The notes beneath the pieces were generated by a model. The model was not told the origin of the DNA, did not search any database, and saw only the letters and a list, made by a program, of their open reading frames with translations. Position numbers and translations under genes: made by a program. DNA of 64,000 bases from Hypoxylon rubiginosum (lineage: Eukaryota; Ascomycota; Sordariomycetes; Xylariales; Hypoxylaceae), in assembly GCA_902806565.1 (NCBI GenBank), contig CADCXA010000048.1, forward strand, positions 330,751 to 394,750, given 5' to 3'. Positions 35,422-45,444 of this stretch are shown piece after piece. Positions within the stretch are counted from its first letter, which is position 1, and each line of letters starts with the position of its first letter.

Positions 35422-37689
35422 ATGACATCTTTCAGGGTTATAGAATTGTTGCCAGGCGCGGAGGCCGAGGAAGTCGTCTGCAAAGTTCATGTCTGCGACT
35501 GGTCAAATTGGCTACCATACGAAGCTATATCTTATGCATGGGGAGATCCAACATTGAAAACTCCCGTTTTTGTGGATGGGCACAGGTTAGATGTGACGAG
35601 AAATTTACACGCCGGCTTGGTACACTTTCGCCATCCGGACAAATCACGATATGTATGGGCCGACGCTATAAGGTTGATTGATTGATTGATTGATTGATAG
35701 TGTTTAACGTCATGAGGCTATATACAAGCCAAACCTCCCAGGGGGTATGAGACGTGACAAGCTGTCCGCTAGTGCTAAGTACATAACGGCTTCAGAAGCC
35801 AATTTCAAGCCTCAAGGGCGTAATATCATGATTCCGTGTCCACTCCAACTAGGACTTCCGTATCTTGTGGTTTCGGGGCTCCTTAAAGCTTTTAAGGAGC
35901 TATTGTATCGAGGCGCTCCGCTTGGGCAGAGCGCGGTGTTGAGCGTGTGATATAGACCGCAGTGTTAAGCGTGAAAGCGCGGCGTCGGGCGCCAGCCTAC
36001 CGAGGTAGGTTGGTACGTAGTCTTTTCGAGGCGTATATAGGTGGGTACGCGTTGTGTTGTCGCCCACCATTGTAAGGGAATGGCGGTGTAAGACTTATAT
36101 GTCGGGAGTCAGTTTAACCACTTGACTAGGTGGAAGCCGACGCTATAAGGTAGTCCCTATATGGCTCGCTTCTTGTTATGGCTGATAGCTTACCACTGGC
36201 CAGTATAAATCAAGGAGACATCCCTGAGCGCGGGCAGCAGGTGAAACAGATGAGACGTATCTACGAGAACGCCGAGACTGTGCTGATCTGGCTTGGTGCT
36301 GACAACGTGTCGAGACAAGCAAAGCTCTCTGTCGATTCTGTCGTTACGATTTCAGATTTTATGTGCGAGAAGCTAAATGTCTCCTTATCTGACTTGGCCG
36401 ACATCAAGAATATCTATGAGGACCTCATTTTCATGGACCGCGATAAACTCCCTCGGCCTGACGAGACCGATTTCTCTTCCGCTCCTTTATGGGAAGCTCT
36501 AGTCTGGTTCTACGCACATCCGTACTTCACTCGCGTGTGGGTCATCCAAGAGCTAACCGCGAACAAGAACCGGATAGTGTACTGCGGCCGAAATAGCGTT
36601 GAGTGGGATCGGGTCGAGCTAGTCGCCGGCTATCTCATCCTGGAGACTTCATTCTCGAAGGACTTTGGATTCTCCGGCACATACTGCTGGTGGGCCTCGA
36701 CGGCACCAGGAGAGATGACCCGTAATCCTCGAAATTGGTTAAACCTGCTTTACTTGGCAACCAATTTCAACTCTACGGATCCGAGAGATGTTATTTACGG
36801 ACTTCGAGGCCTCATCGAATCCCACAAAGGGTCCAACCTACTCGATCCTGACTACAGCAAGTCTACTGCGGATGTATATCGGGATTCTGTCGAGGCCGCC
36901 ATGCTAGATTACGAAAAGACGGATGTCCTCTGTTATCTAGCTGGTAATGAGAGCCCTTCTTGGGTGCCCAACTGGGATAAGGAGATGTTGTTTCGAAACC
37001 CCTTCCGATTCGGGCGACCTATGCCCTGGCGGCCTGCCGGAGATACAGCACCAGAGTGGAATATTGACCGCGAGAAGTTTATCCTATCTATATCAGGGTT
37101 TCCACGTGGCTCGATCTCGATCGTCGAGCCGTACCGCGACACCTACTTTGGTGATGCGGTACTGAAGGCGAGAGAAAAGAAGGAGCTACTGGGTCAAGCG
37201 TGGGAACGGATCCTGGGTGCCGTTTCTCGAGTGAAAAGTATACCGCTCAAGGAAGAAGTTCTTACCGCTATCGCAGTTTCATTTACCTTTGGACTCGACG
37301 ATAAAAGTTATCCCTCTGATAGCCAGGTATTATTATACGCCTTCGTCGCCTATCTAAGACTGGTGCTAGAAAAAGATATTTTCGATAAGTACGTTCCGCC
37401 GGAACTAGACGATGCGGCTCGTGACGCCGACGGTCATGCGTTCGGCAAGCCAATCTGGGATTTCGAGTATCCCGAGTCTAGTTTCTTTATTACGGAGAAT
37501 GGACTTCTTGGATGCTGCATGGCGCCTATCAGTCCGGGAGACCTCCTTTTTGCTCCCCTAGGAAGCACATACCTCCATGTTCTGCATCCAGAACAAGACT
37601 ACTTCCTGGCTAAGGGGTTTGCCTTTGCTCATGGAATCATGTACTGCGAGGGGCAGCAAGATGGTTTGCAAACTGTTAGAATACATTAG
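35422..37689 (+). CDS. HET-domain (heterokaryon incompatibility) protein, gene carrying an insertion at an exon end
   Basis: Proposed exons are 35422-35672 and 36204-37689, giving 578 residues (an ATG at 35368 would add 18). The HET signature is split: YEAISYAWGDP and RYVWADAI in exon 1, then INQGDIPERGQQVKQMRRIYENAETVLIWLG and PYFTRVWVIQEL in exon 2. Between them a 462 bp element is flanked by 15 bp duplications. Without it the gene would have a 54 bp intron (36150-36203, donor GTAGTC, acceptor CCAG) in phase 2. After the insertion, the first duplicate still ends in AG followed by GT (GTTGAT), so a 531 bp intron could remove the whole element and keep the frame. If that donor fails, translation stops within a few codons in the TTGA repeat. 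HET proteins trigger cell death on fusion of incompatible hyphae. Whether this one works is open. Confidence 0.72.
35659..35673. repeat. Target-site duplication, left copy (15 bp)
   Basis: GCCGACGCTATAAGG; the identical 15 bases recur at 36136-36150, and the next base is T in both. In the HET gene these bases are the last codons of exon 1 plus the first intron base. Confidence 0.93.
35674..36135 (-). mobile_element. SINE-like non-autonomous retroposon (462 bp)
   Basis: The element lies between perfect 15 bp direct repeats. On the minus strand it begins at 36135 with TTCCACC and TAGTCAAGTGGTTA, an excellent match to a tRNA-type pol III A box, and ends at 35674 in a (TCAA)6 simple repeat, read as (TTGA)6 on the plus strand. 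It has no coding frame of note and no terminal inverted repeats. A long target duplication, a pol III-like head and a simple-repeat tail together describe a SINE mobilised by a LINE. I could not find a convincing B box, so the tRNA origin is inferred. It contains a near-palindrome around 35878-35900 (CCTTAAAGC/TTTTAAGG) and a degenerate internal repeat (GTGTTGAGCGTG / GTGTTAAGCGTG, 35936-35971). Confidence 0.72.
36136..36150. repeat. Target-site duplication, right copy (15 bp)
   Basis: Identical to 35659-35673. Here it is followed by the original intron donor GTAGTC of the HET gene, which shows the ancestral exon-intron boundary. Confidence 0.93.
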
Positions 37690-37743
37690 TTGACGCTCTT
37701 GCAGTGTCTTGCGACATAAAGATGAGATGGGTACCTACCTAGG

Positions 37744-37754
37744 TACCTAAGGTA
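37744..37754. repeat. TACCTAAGGTA, 11 bp variant of the TACCTAGGTA palindrome
   Basis: It overlaps by two bases a perfect TACCTAGGTA at 37736-37745, so the two stand in tandem 50 bp after the HET stop codon. The variant has one extra central A. Confidence 0.9.
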
Positions 37755-37774
37755 TCTTTACGTCGACCATTGCG

Positions 37775-38625
37775 ACTCTTGCGATACCTGGCACAGTTAA
37801 ATCAACTTGCTAAGGCGGCCGGTAAAGTTTATTTCGACTCTGCGACAGACAATAGAGAGCTTTTGGGCGTCGCCAACTGTAACCCATCCAGTCGGCGATG
37901 GTTCCTGGTCAACTTCACAACTGACGTCCATCATCTACATGCACGTCGGCGACGAGGTGGGCTACAAGGGCTAATGTAATATTTGGGACGTGGTAAACGA
38001 GGCTCTTAACGAGGACGGCACTTACCGCGATTCCGTTTCTACAGAGTCCTTGGGGAATCCTACATCCCCATCGCGTTCTAGGCTGACGACGCTGCCGACC
38101 TAGATGCTGAGCTATCTACAACAGCTACAACATCGAAAGGACCGGTGCCAAGCAACAAGCCGCCGCCAAAGTTGGCATGCAAGCGCATCTCATTGTCGGT
38201 TCCGTACCTAGCCAGAGCAACCTCCTCCACTCTCGGCCGGTGTTACCGAGCTGACCTACACGAAGCTCGACATCCGCTTTGGCAGTCTGACGCCCAGCGA
38301 ATCGGGCCTTCAGCAGCAAATAGGCGATTACGAAGCCGTCACGAAGGTATGCCTAACCGTCGATGCGTGCGTGGGTATTGAAACTTGGATCCCTTCCGTG
38401 TTCAACGGAGCTGGAGCAGCACTCCTCTGGGACGGGAATTTCTTCGAGAAGCCAGCATATAGTACGGTCAGCAGCGTCTTCTAAGCGGCGACTACGAACG
38501 CAGCAGGAGAAACGAGCACAGGGAAGCCTATGTTGCCACCTAGCACAACAATCGCAACAAGTGCGAAACCTAGCCCTAGCTCGGGAGCCTGCGCCGCGTC
38601 GAAATGGGGGCAATCCGGTTAAGGT
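37775..38625 (+). pseudogene. GH10 endo-1,4-beta-xylanase relic with CBM1 tail
   Basis: Pieces of a GH10 xylanase appear in order but in different frames: LNQLAKAAGKVYFDSATDN, then [19 protein letters not shown] (acid/base Glu), [55 protein letters not shown] and FFEKPAY. A Ser/Thr/Pro-rich linker and CAASKWGQSG, the start of a CBM1 cellulose-binding domain, follow before a stop. Signal peptide, start codon and the segment between the N-terminus and WDVVNEAL are missing. In the nucleophile motif (TELDI in active enzymes) the Glu reads as Lys. Several frameshifts and stops make this a dead gene. It lies directly behind the HET gene, in the accessory half. Confidence 0.85.
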
Positions 38626-40228
38626 CGGGACCATAAAAATTTGCACACTTTTGGCGGACGTCCCTGAGAAGGGTGCAAATTATTTTGGCCACAGCCTTGC
38701 CGGTGTCCTCGCCCCTGGATTTACTTTGGTCATGAACCATGCATCCTTCTATGCACTATCTATTGGTAGAATGAGTCATGCCGGAGATGACGTTCCTTCA
38801 CTCGCGATCAGATTCAAACCTCCTTTTTTATTTCCCCTGGTTAGCATGCCAACGACTCCTAGATCCTCTCATTACATGAAGTGCATAATTAAATATCTCT
38901 ACACCCTCATCATACCGTTAGTACGGAATGAGTTCCGTCCGGAGCAACTCATTTGTTATGATGCACCGACCCCGTAACAAATCCTACAGGTCTTCGCATG
39001 GCGACCTGACATCGAATTGGCTGACTCTGGGTTTGTTGTCTTAAAATAAGACTAGCTGCGTGACCCGTCCTTCGGCCGGGAGAAAGGGGGGTTTGCCTAA
39101 TATCGCGAGCTTTCTTTACGCCACAAATGAGGTCCGGCTCTGATTGGCTAGTTACATTTTTGTACATAAATAAAGAATTCTTTATAGAATTAATTAATCT
39201 TTTCTATTACCTCTTAAAAAGATTAATAATTAAAATGGTTTAATAGAACTTATTTTGCATAATCTTTTTATATTATTTACACATTTATAAATCTTATTGC
39301 GATAAAATTACAAAGGAAAATATCAAAAAGTGCAGGGCGATTCTAAGTACCTGATTGGTCAGTGAAATTGTGGCAGTACTAATGAAATAAAGAGAAGTTG
39401 ATAAAGAGAAGTTGATTTCATTGTATCGGAGGTCGCCCGATATAGCTGGAGGCGTTTGGAGTACCAATCCAAGTCCGCGAGAATCCTGAACGCCATCGAC
39501 GCTAATCTTATTGATGCGGCACTTGGCTATTAGGGGGGATAGGTTCGATTCCTATCAGCGCTATTAGTATCCCCCTCTTTTCTGCGGCAGCGCGGGGGAG
39601 CTAGATCGCCGCCGGTTGTCTGTTTTCCCGGCTGGTATGTGGTTCTCGGACGGACCTTTACCCCGTTCGACTGACAGCCGCAAATCCTTCGTTTGGGAAA
39701 GGGGGCCATGTGCAAATTGTCGACTACGAACGAACATAGGTGGAAATATTGTTCATCCCCATAGGATTGTTGCATTCAGCGACGTGGGCGTGTTGCATAA
39801 TTAGCTGATTCTGAAATTAGCTGATTCTAATCGTTAACGCCGACGAAGTGTGAGAACTGATTCTGATTGGTAACGCCGACGAGGCACCTGACAAATCTGC
39901 GATTGCGCAACGACTAAACCGTACCTACAAGACGCATTATTCCCCTTCCGGTTACATACAATGTGGAACTGGTCGGGAGCTAAGTTGGTAACTTGCTTAA
40001 TGCAACACTCCCTATTGGCTTTGGAGTTGCTGCCGATCCAGCAGCCCAAACGGCCCCGGTCCAATAAGTGGGAACCGGGTCGGAAAAGCGAGCAGATCGG
40101 AGAAGCGAGCGCGGATAAATAAGTATTAAAGGCGTGTGATCGCTAGCCGTCATCATTTCTATCGTGCTACACTTCGTCCTCGACTCTGATTATCAAACTG
40201 CTACCTGCCTCCTAGCTTCGTACACGCA
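38626..40228. other. Repeat-bearing, partly AT-rich intergenic region
   Basis: No gene seen. It holds repeat copy A (39073-39410), whose middle (39165-39330) is very AT-rich, unlike the flanks. It also holds an isolated tRNA T-arm-like piece, GGTTCGATTCC, at about 39542-39552, without the rest of a tRNA cloverleaf. Confidence 0.5.
39073..39410 (+). repeat. Dispersed repeat copy A, interrupted by AT-rich sequence
   Basis: Two blocks (39073-39155 and about 39352-39410) match, in order, the reverse complement of 47934-48085. Shared pieces include TTTACGCCACA, TGATTGGCTAG and AATAAAGAGAAGTTGAT. Differences in the second block are mainly transitions. Copy A has about 200 extra AT-rich bases between the blocks and a duplicated AAAGAGAAGTTGAT. 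Confidence 0.7.
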
Positions 40229-41335
40229 ATGGCCAACGCGTCACGTCTCTTCCAGCCCCTGAAGGTGGGCAATTCAAACCTTCAGCACCGTCTGGTTATG
40301 GCGCCATTGACCCGCTATCGCTCGAGCTCGGAACACGTCCCCCTCCCCTTCGTAAAGGAGTACTACGAGCAGCGCGCCTCGGTTCCGGGGACTCTTCTTA
40401 TCACCGAAGCCACCTTCATATCCAGACAGGCTGGCGGGTATGCGAATGTCCCGGGAATCTGGTCGCAAGATCAAATAGCGGCCTGGAAAACGGTCACGGA
40501 CGCTGTCCACGCGAAGCGTTCTTACATTCGCCTACAGCTGTGGGCATTGGGCCGCGTCGCGAACCCAGAAGTGATCAAGGCCGACGGTTTCGATATCCGG
40601 TCCGCAAGCTCGATACCGTACGACGAGGGCAAGCCGACCCCGAGACCACTGACGGTCGACGAGATCAAATCCTTCGTAGCAGACTACGCGCAGGCAGCAC
40701 GCAACGCGGTCGAGGCGGGTTTCGACGGCGTCGAGATCCACGGGGCTAACGGCTATCTAATCGACCAGTTTATCCAGGACGTGTCCAATCAGCGACAGGA
40801 CCAGTACGGGGGCAACATCGAGAACCGCGCTCGCTTCGCGCTCGAGGTAGCTAGCGCCGTCGTGTCGGCTATAGGCGCCGACAAAGTTGGAATTCGTTTG
40901 TCTCCTTGGTCCGTCTTCCAAGGCATGCGCATGGACGACCCGATCCCTCAATTTACGTACGTGATCAAGGAGCTGAAGAAGCTGAAATTGTCGTATCTTC
41001 ACTTGGTGCAGTCTTGGATCGAAGGCAACGAAGACGTCGAAGCCGTCGACCAGATCACATTCGCGGTCGACGCTTGGGACAACACGTCGCCTGTTCTGAT
41101 TGCCGGCGGGTTCAAGCCCGACACCGCAAGGAAGTTCGTCGACGAAGAATTTAAGGATAGAGACATAGCAGTGGTATTTGGTCGACACTTTATTTCGACG
41201 CCGGACTTGCCTTTCCGAATACGTCAAGGTCTGCCGTTGGCTCCGTATGACCGTGACACCTTCTACACTTCAGGAAGCAAGGAAGGTTATATCGACTATC
41301 CATTCAGCGAGGAATTTGTCAAAGCGGCGGCTTAG
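40229..41335 (+). CDS. Old Yellow Enzyme family NAD(P)H flavin oxidoreductase
   Basis: A single exon of 368 residues, a normal OYE length. It begins SRLFQPLKVGNSNLQHRLVMAPLTRYRS (FMN-binding strand 1). It has FDGVEIHGANGYLIDQF, in which the His and Asn that bind the phenol or enone oxygen and the catalytic Tyr are all in place, then DQYGGNIENRARF, and the phosphate-binding VLIAGGF and VVFGRHFI. OYEs use FMN and NADPH to reduce activated C=C bonds of enones; some serve in ergot and other biosynthetic pathways, others in oxidative stress. An AT-rich TATA-like stretch (GATAAATAAGTATTAAA) lies about 100 bases upstream. It is followed by a P450 on the same strand, but there is no further sign of a metabolic cluster. 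Confidence 0.9.
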   Translation: MANASRLFQPLKVGNSNLQHRLVMAPLTRYRSSSEHVPLPFVKEYYEQRASVPGTLLITEATFISRQAGGYANVPGIWSQDQIAAWKTVTDAVHAKRSYIRLQLWALGRVANPEVIKADGFDIRSASSIPYDEGKPTPRPLTVDEIKSFVADYAQAARNAVEAGFDGVEIHGANGYLIDQFIQDVSNQRQDQYGGNIENRARFALEVASAVVSAIGADKVGIRLSPWSVFQGMRMDDPIPQFTYVIKELKKLKLSYLHLVQSWIEGNEDVEAVDQITFAVDAWDNTSPVLIAGGFKPDTARKFVDEEFKDRDIAVVFGRHFISTPDLPFRIRQGLPLAPYDRDTFYTSGSKEGYIDYPFSEEFVKAAA

Positions 41336-41936
41336 GTACTAACCAGAAGATACCGTCGACGTTGTAAAGTACCTAGGTATATGCCGAGCATATTTATGAA
41401 CTAGCTAGTAATTTGATACCTCTAGATATGATCGTCTGCTTGCAATTCGTGCGAGTTTGATAGAGAAGCTCTCGAAATTTTCATGGCAGCAATGGCAGCA
41501 ATGGCAGCATAGAGTTGTTCCTCGGATTATTAACCCTGCCGTTGCATTGCGGCACGGCTGCGATCAACAAGGATCTGTCCCACATGAACCAATTGACCCA
41601 GTGTGCCAGTCTATCTAGCTTACGTATTGCCCTACTACGAGTGGATGGATTTGTTTAGTTTCAAAAGTAGCTTCGCAAAGTATCTCCTTGATGTCAAGGT
41701 CTGGTTCAGGGGTCCCTCTCCGTACAGCATACCAACTACTAGCGGCTTCCTGCGTTTTCAACTACATACAGTAGATGTATAAGAACCTTGGGAGTAGCAT
41801 GTAGTTTCTTTGATTCTTGATTCCATCGTCTTACCCACTACCAAATAGGATATATGCTTACATTCGTTCCGTGAGCGATCCTGTTCTTGTCTTCTCACAT
41901 TACCAGCTAATTCAGAACTCGAAAGAAATATATGAG
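41336..41936. other. Intergenic between OYE and P450
   Basis: The OYE 3' region has a TACCTAGGTA palindrome at 41370-41379. Three tandem copies of ATGGCAGCA lie at about 41483-41511. No gene seen. Confidence 0.5.
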
Positions 41937-43985
41937 ATGGGGTCTGAACTTTCTATCCTCTTGTTGGCCTTCCTTGGCGCAGTTGCAGTGTACTTTACGA
42001 ACCAGATATATCAGCATCGGCGGAAGTTCAGGGACTTGGTAGGATTAATATAATATCTCGTGCGTTATGGACTCTGACATGATCGGCAGCCCGGACCACC
42101 TCATAGCTTCCTCTGGGGTCACCTCAGGATCTTGACTCAAGTCGCAAGCAAATTCCCGGCAAACACACACCTTCAGAACTATCTTACGGAGATAGCCCAT
42201 CAATACGATCTGAAGGGTATCTGGTACATGGATTTATGGCCTTTGACCTATTGTCAGGTTATCATCACCGATCCGGATCTTATGGACGAGATGATAATGA
42301 TGAATCAACACCAAATGTTTGACGATAAACTATCGCCACTGATAGGGAGCAACGTCGTCGCCACGGCTAACGGCGCCGTCTGGAAGAAGCTACATAATAG
42401 TATGGCGCCCGCGTTCGCGCTTTCCCACGTTAGGACGCAGGTTGGCCTCCTGACCGACCAGACGTTGCTTCTACGCGATACCTTTAAGAAGCTTGCCAAG
42501 AGCGGAAGCGTAATATCTCTCGAACATGAGCTCTCGAAGCTCACCTTCGATATCGTCGGGCGGATTATTTTTAATTTTCCGCTCTACGCCCAGACCACAG
42601 GCAGTCCATGGTACGTTTTGATCGTCGTAGCAAGACTTGATTATAAGCTGCGTCAGGCTAAAGACTAGGAGCCATGCTAACAGAGTTGCAGTATGTCTTA
42701 TTCTCATATGGAGATGTTAACGGCACCTATTCCTAGTTTCCGCCTACTCACAGATAATAGACCTTGAGGATTTGCAGATGATCTCCAAGCTGGTAGTCGA
42801 ATCCATGTCTATGAACCCGCTGGTGAAGCTCCAGCTTGCCCTGAAGAAGAACGCCATTCGAAACCGTGTCGACGCGTCGATCGCCGCTAAGATCAAGGAA
42901 CGCTTAATTGCGCTTCGAGACCAGAACGCAGTGCCCTCAAGAAGAGAGCCATACAGTGTGCTCGACTTGATGCTACGCGATAAGATAATCGAAAGTCAAA
43001 AGTCGGCAGGCAATGAGTTTTCACAAGAGGAAATGAATCTTCTGGTAACCAAGTAGGTGCATCATCTGCAGGGGGTAAACCGAGCAAGTGGGATAACGTG
43101 CGACTGACCCTTTCAGTATCAAAGGACTTCTCTTAGGTGCCCAGGGCACCACAGTCGATTCTCTATGCGTGTGTATATCTAGAATGCCCCTGAATGGGCC
43201 TCTGAAAAGGCATACCAAGATTAACCCTTATTCATAGTTTACTTATATGATGTTGGCCACGCACCCAGAAGTCCTCCGGAAAGTGCGTGAGGAACATGAC
43301 ACCATTTTCGGTAAAGACATAGACGCCACACTGCAAACCCTCGAGGAGTCTCCTAGGAAACTGGAGGAGTTGACCTACTCGGCAGCAGTGTTGAAAGAGG
43401 CACTTCGAATGTTTCCCATCGGATTCAGCATGAAACAGGCAAAGCCAGGGTGAGTTAGGCATAGTTATTAAAAAAATGTCTCTTTTTCTTCGCGACCCCC
43501 TTTCCTAGGCTGACTAGGCACGTAAACTCGCTGACACAGTGCATCCGCGAAACAGTGCCACCGTCACATACCAAGGTCGCAAATACCCGATCGACGAGGA
43601 TCTCGCCATCATCCTCGAGTATCAGCACCTGCACTACAACCCCGCGTACTATCCCGAGCCCGACGAATACAGGCCGGAGCGGTTCCTGGGCGACGGCGTG
43701 CCGCGCTCATGGTGGCGGCCCTTTAGTCGCGGGCCACGAAGCTGTGTTGGCCAGGACCTGGCGATGAATATTATGCTCACGATATTGCTGCTTACGGTGC
43801 GAGAGTTTGATTTCGCGTGTTACGGGCTGAAGCCCAACGCGGGACCCAGAGCTTTGCACACCCGTCTCGATACCATTTACGGCGACGTTATACATCAAGA
43901 GTCGTCGCCGGAAGCAAAGCCTAGGGGCGGTATGATGATGACGATTACGGAAAGTAAATATGTACCCGGATATGTAAAAGTTTGA
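41937..43985 (+). CDS. Cytochrome P450 monooxygenase
   Basis: Proposed exons are 41937-42038, 42090-42626, 42754-43052, 43117-43168, 43238-43449 and 43556-43985, giving 543 residues. Residues 4-22 are a membrane anchor, followed by the proline hinge PGPPHSFLWGH after intron 1. The I-helix oxygen motif reads GAQGTTVDS, the K-helix KEALR (ExxR), then PERF, and the heme loop FSRGPRSCVGQDLA with its Cys ligand. The last intron fits only with the acceptor at 43554-43555, giving KPGATVTYQGRKYPID. The exon 2/3 joint is uncertain: the natural donor GTACGT at 42611 gives a stop with every acceptor tried, so I used GTAGCA at 42627. It resembles fungal ER P450s of the group with LHNAMAPAF; the substrate is unknown. 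Confidence 0.8.
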
Positions 43986-44358
43986 AAAAGTAACATTCGG
44001 ATTAACGACGGATGTATGTTTTGCCAACCCAACAGTGTGGCCGTTAGGTAATCCCAAGTTTCAATTTATGCATGGGTTTCGAGATATGTAATGAAAATAT
44101 GTAAGCTAGTATGTTTTGGGCTTAGCGTGTCCTAGATGCGCGAGCGCGGGGTGCGCGTCATAGCAAACCAACGTCGCGTTTACTTCTTTACTTCGAGTAT
44201 CACAGCTTAGAAATCCACTTTAATTCAACGACATCCTCATCTCCCAAACTCGATACTCCAAACGGGTTAGAAGAATACCTAGTATACGTTATCCGTTATA
44301 AGTCGGTATACTTGATCTTTGTCCGTTTGGTAGTTGAAAGTTGAATTCATTTGCAATC

Positions 44359-45438
44359 ATGTCATCTCAGCGAACTATCTCCGAGGAGCTCGTCTCAAAG
44401 CTCACCTGTACCAACGAACTAGGTCTCGACGGAATGATACGAAAAGTCCCCCCAGCACAACCTTCGGCCATGCGCCGTTGGTCTACTAGTTCATCGCTCG
44501 GCCTACTTGAAGTCCTACCCGCAGAGCTCTTATTGCTCACCCTCAACTTCCTCGACTTCCAGTCCTTATCCCGACTCTCACGCGCGTGTCTCAAGGGGAA
44601 GGCGGTCGTGGAAACCCTGCCAGCGTACAAAGAGATGATGAAGCACGCGCCCGAGGTATTAACCGCGCTGGGAAGGACCGGGTTGCTTAGCTATCATTCG
44701 TCCTCCTTGCTTCGCCAAACCCTCCGATCGGAAAAATGTGTCTCTTGTTTCGACTTTGGCGCCTTTCTATTCCTGCCAACCTGCGAAAGAGTCTGCTTCG
44801 AGTGTCTGCACCAAAACCAGGCGCTTCGGATGACGACGCTAGCCTCCGCTAAGCGGTGTTTTCACCTGACGCACAGTCAACTGAAGAGAATCCCCATCAT
44901 GCATAGCATACCCGGCATTTACTGCGTCAGGTTTCAAGTTTCGTACTCCCGGACTTGCCGTCTCGTCAGCGTGAAACAGGCAAAGCAGCTCGGAATAGAG
45001 GTTCACGGGTCGATTGAAAATTTGGCCAAGCTCGCACTGACAACCCGCCGCGGAAAAATGACGTCGAGGGAGTCCTGGATTCTATACTTCCGTGAAGCGC
45101 CTTTGGAACCTCCAGGTTGCGACCTGTCAAGACTACCAGAGAAGTCAAACATTACGGAAGACAACTTTGCCGGTATGGCATCTATTCGCATTCCTTACTT
45201 GACGGAAGCTGGGGCAGATCGTGGACGCCTATGTCGAGGGTGTCAAGTTACGTATGAGCATTATCGTCAAGGCTCGTTGCCTGCTAGTGTGCTATCGGAA
45301 CTGGCTCCGCCAGGTGTCGGGCCGCACCGTCCACTTCTCGCAATACTAGCTCGACTGCGATCAAGGGACAGATTCTTGGACCATATTAGGCACTGCTATG
45401 GTGCAAGTCGATTACTTTTAGATTGGACAGAGGACTAG
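44359..45438 (+). CDS. F-box protein with cysteine-rich zinc-like centre
   Basis: A single exon of 359 residues from the ATG at 44359. An F-box lies at about residues 52-95 (LLEVLPAELLLLTLNFLDFQSLSRLSRAC). The centre has the spacing CVSC...C...CFECL, and CRGC lies near residue 295, which suggests a structural zinc site as in many fungal F-box proteins. The C-terminus ends soon after CYGASRLLLDWTED. F-box proteins bind Skp1 and recruit targets to SCF ubiquitin ligases; the target is unknown. The stop is six bases from the end of the kinase-like pseudogene on the other strand, so the two genes converge almost tail to tail. Confidence 0.8.
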   Translation: MSSQRTISEELVSKLTCTNELGLDGMIRKVPPAQPSAMRRWSTSSSLGLLEVLPAELLLLTLNFLDFQSLSRLSRACLKGKAVVETLPAYKEMMKHAPEVLTALGRTGLLSYHSSSLLRQTLRSEKCVSCFDFGAFLFLPTCERVCFECLHQNQALRMTTLASAKRCFHLTHSQLKRIPIMHSIPGIYCVRFQVSYSRTCRLVSVKQAKQLGIEVHGSIENLAKLALTTRRGKMTSRESWILYFREAPLEPPGCDLSRLPEKSNITEDNFAGMASIRIPYLTEAGADRGRLCRGCQVTYEHYRQGSLPASVLSELAPPGVGPHRPLLAILARLRSRDRFLDHIRHCYGASRLLLDWTED

Positions 45439-45444
45439 GTCAAG

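Noticed and set aside
35747..35950. Open frame inside the SINE-like insertion
   Set aside because: It is only 67 codons with no similarity to transposon proteins. The element is non-coding by structure.
39525..39565. tRNA-like piece with a perfect B box (GGTTCGATTCC) and a 5 bp T stem
   Set aside because: The 3' acceptor strand CAGCGCT has no partner in the 90 bases upstream, and no D arm or anticodon arm can be formed. It is probably a chance match or a relic.
40229..43985. OYE and P450 as an ergot-type pathway
   Set aside because: No prenyltransferase, catalase or other pathway gene is nearby. Adjacency alone is weak evidence.
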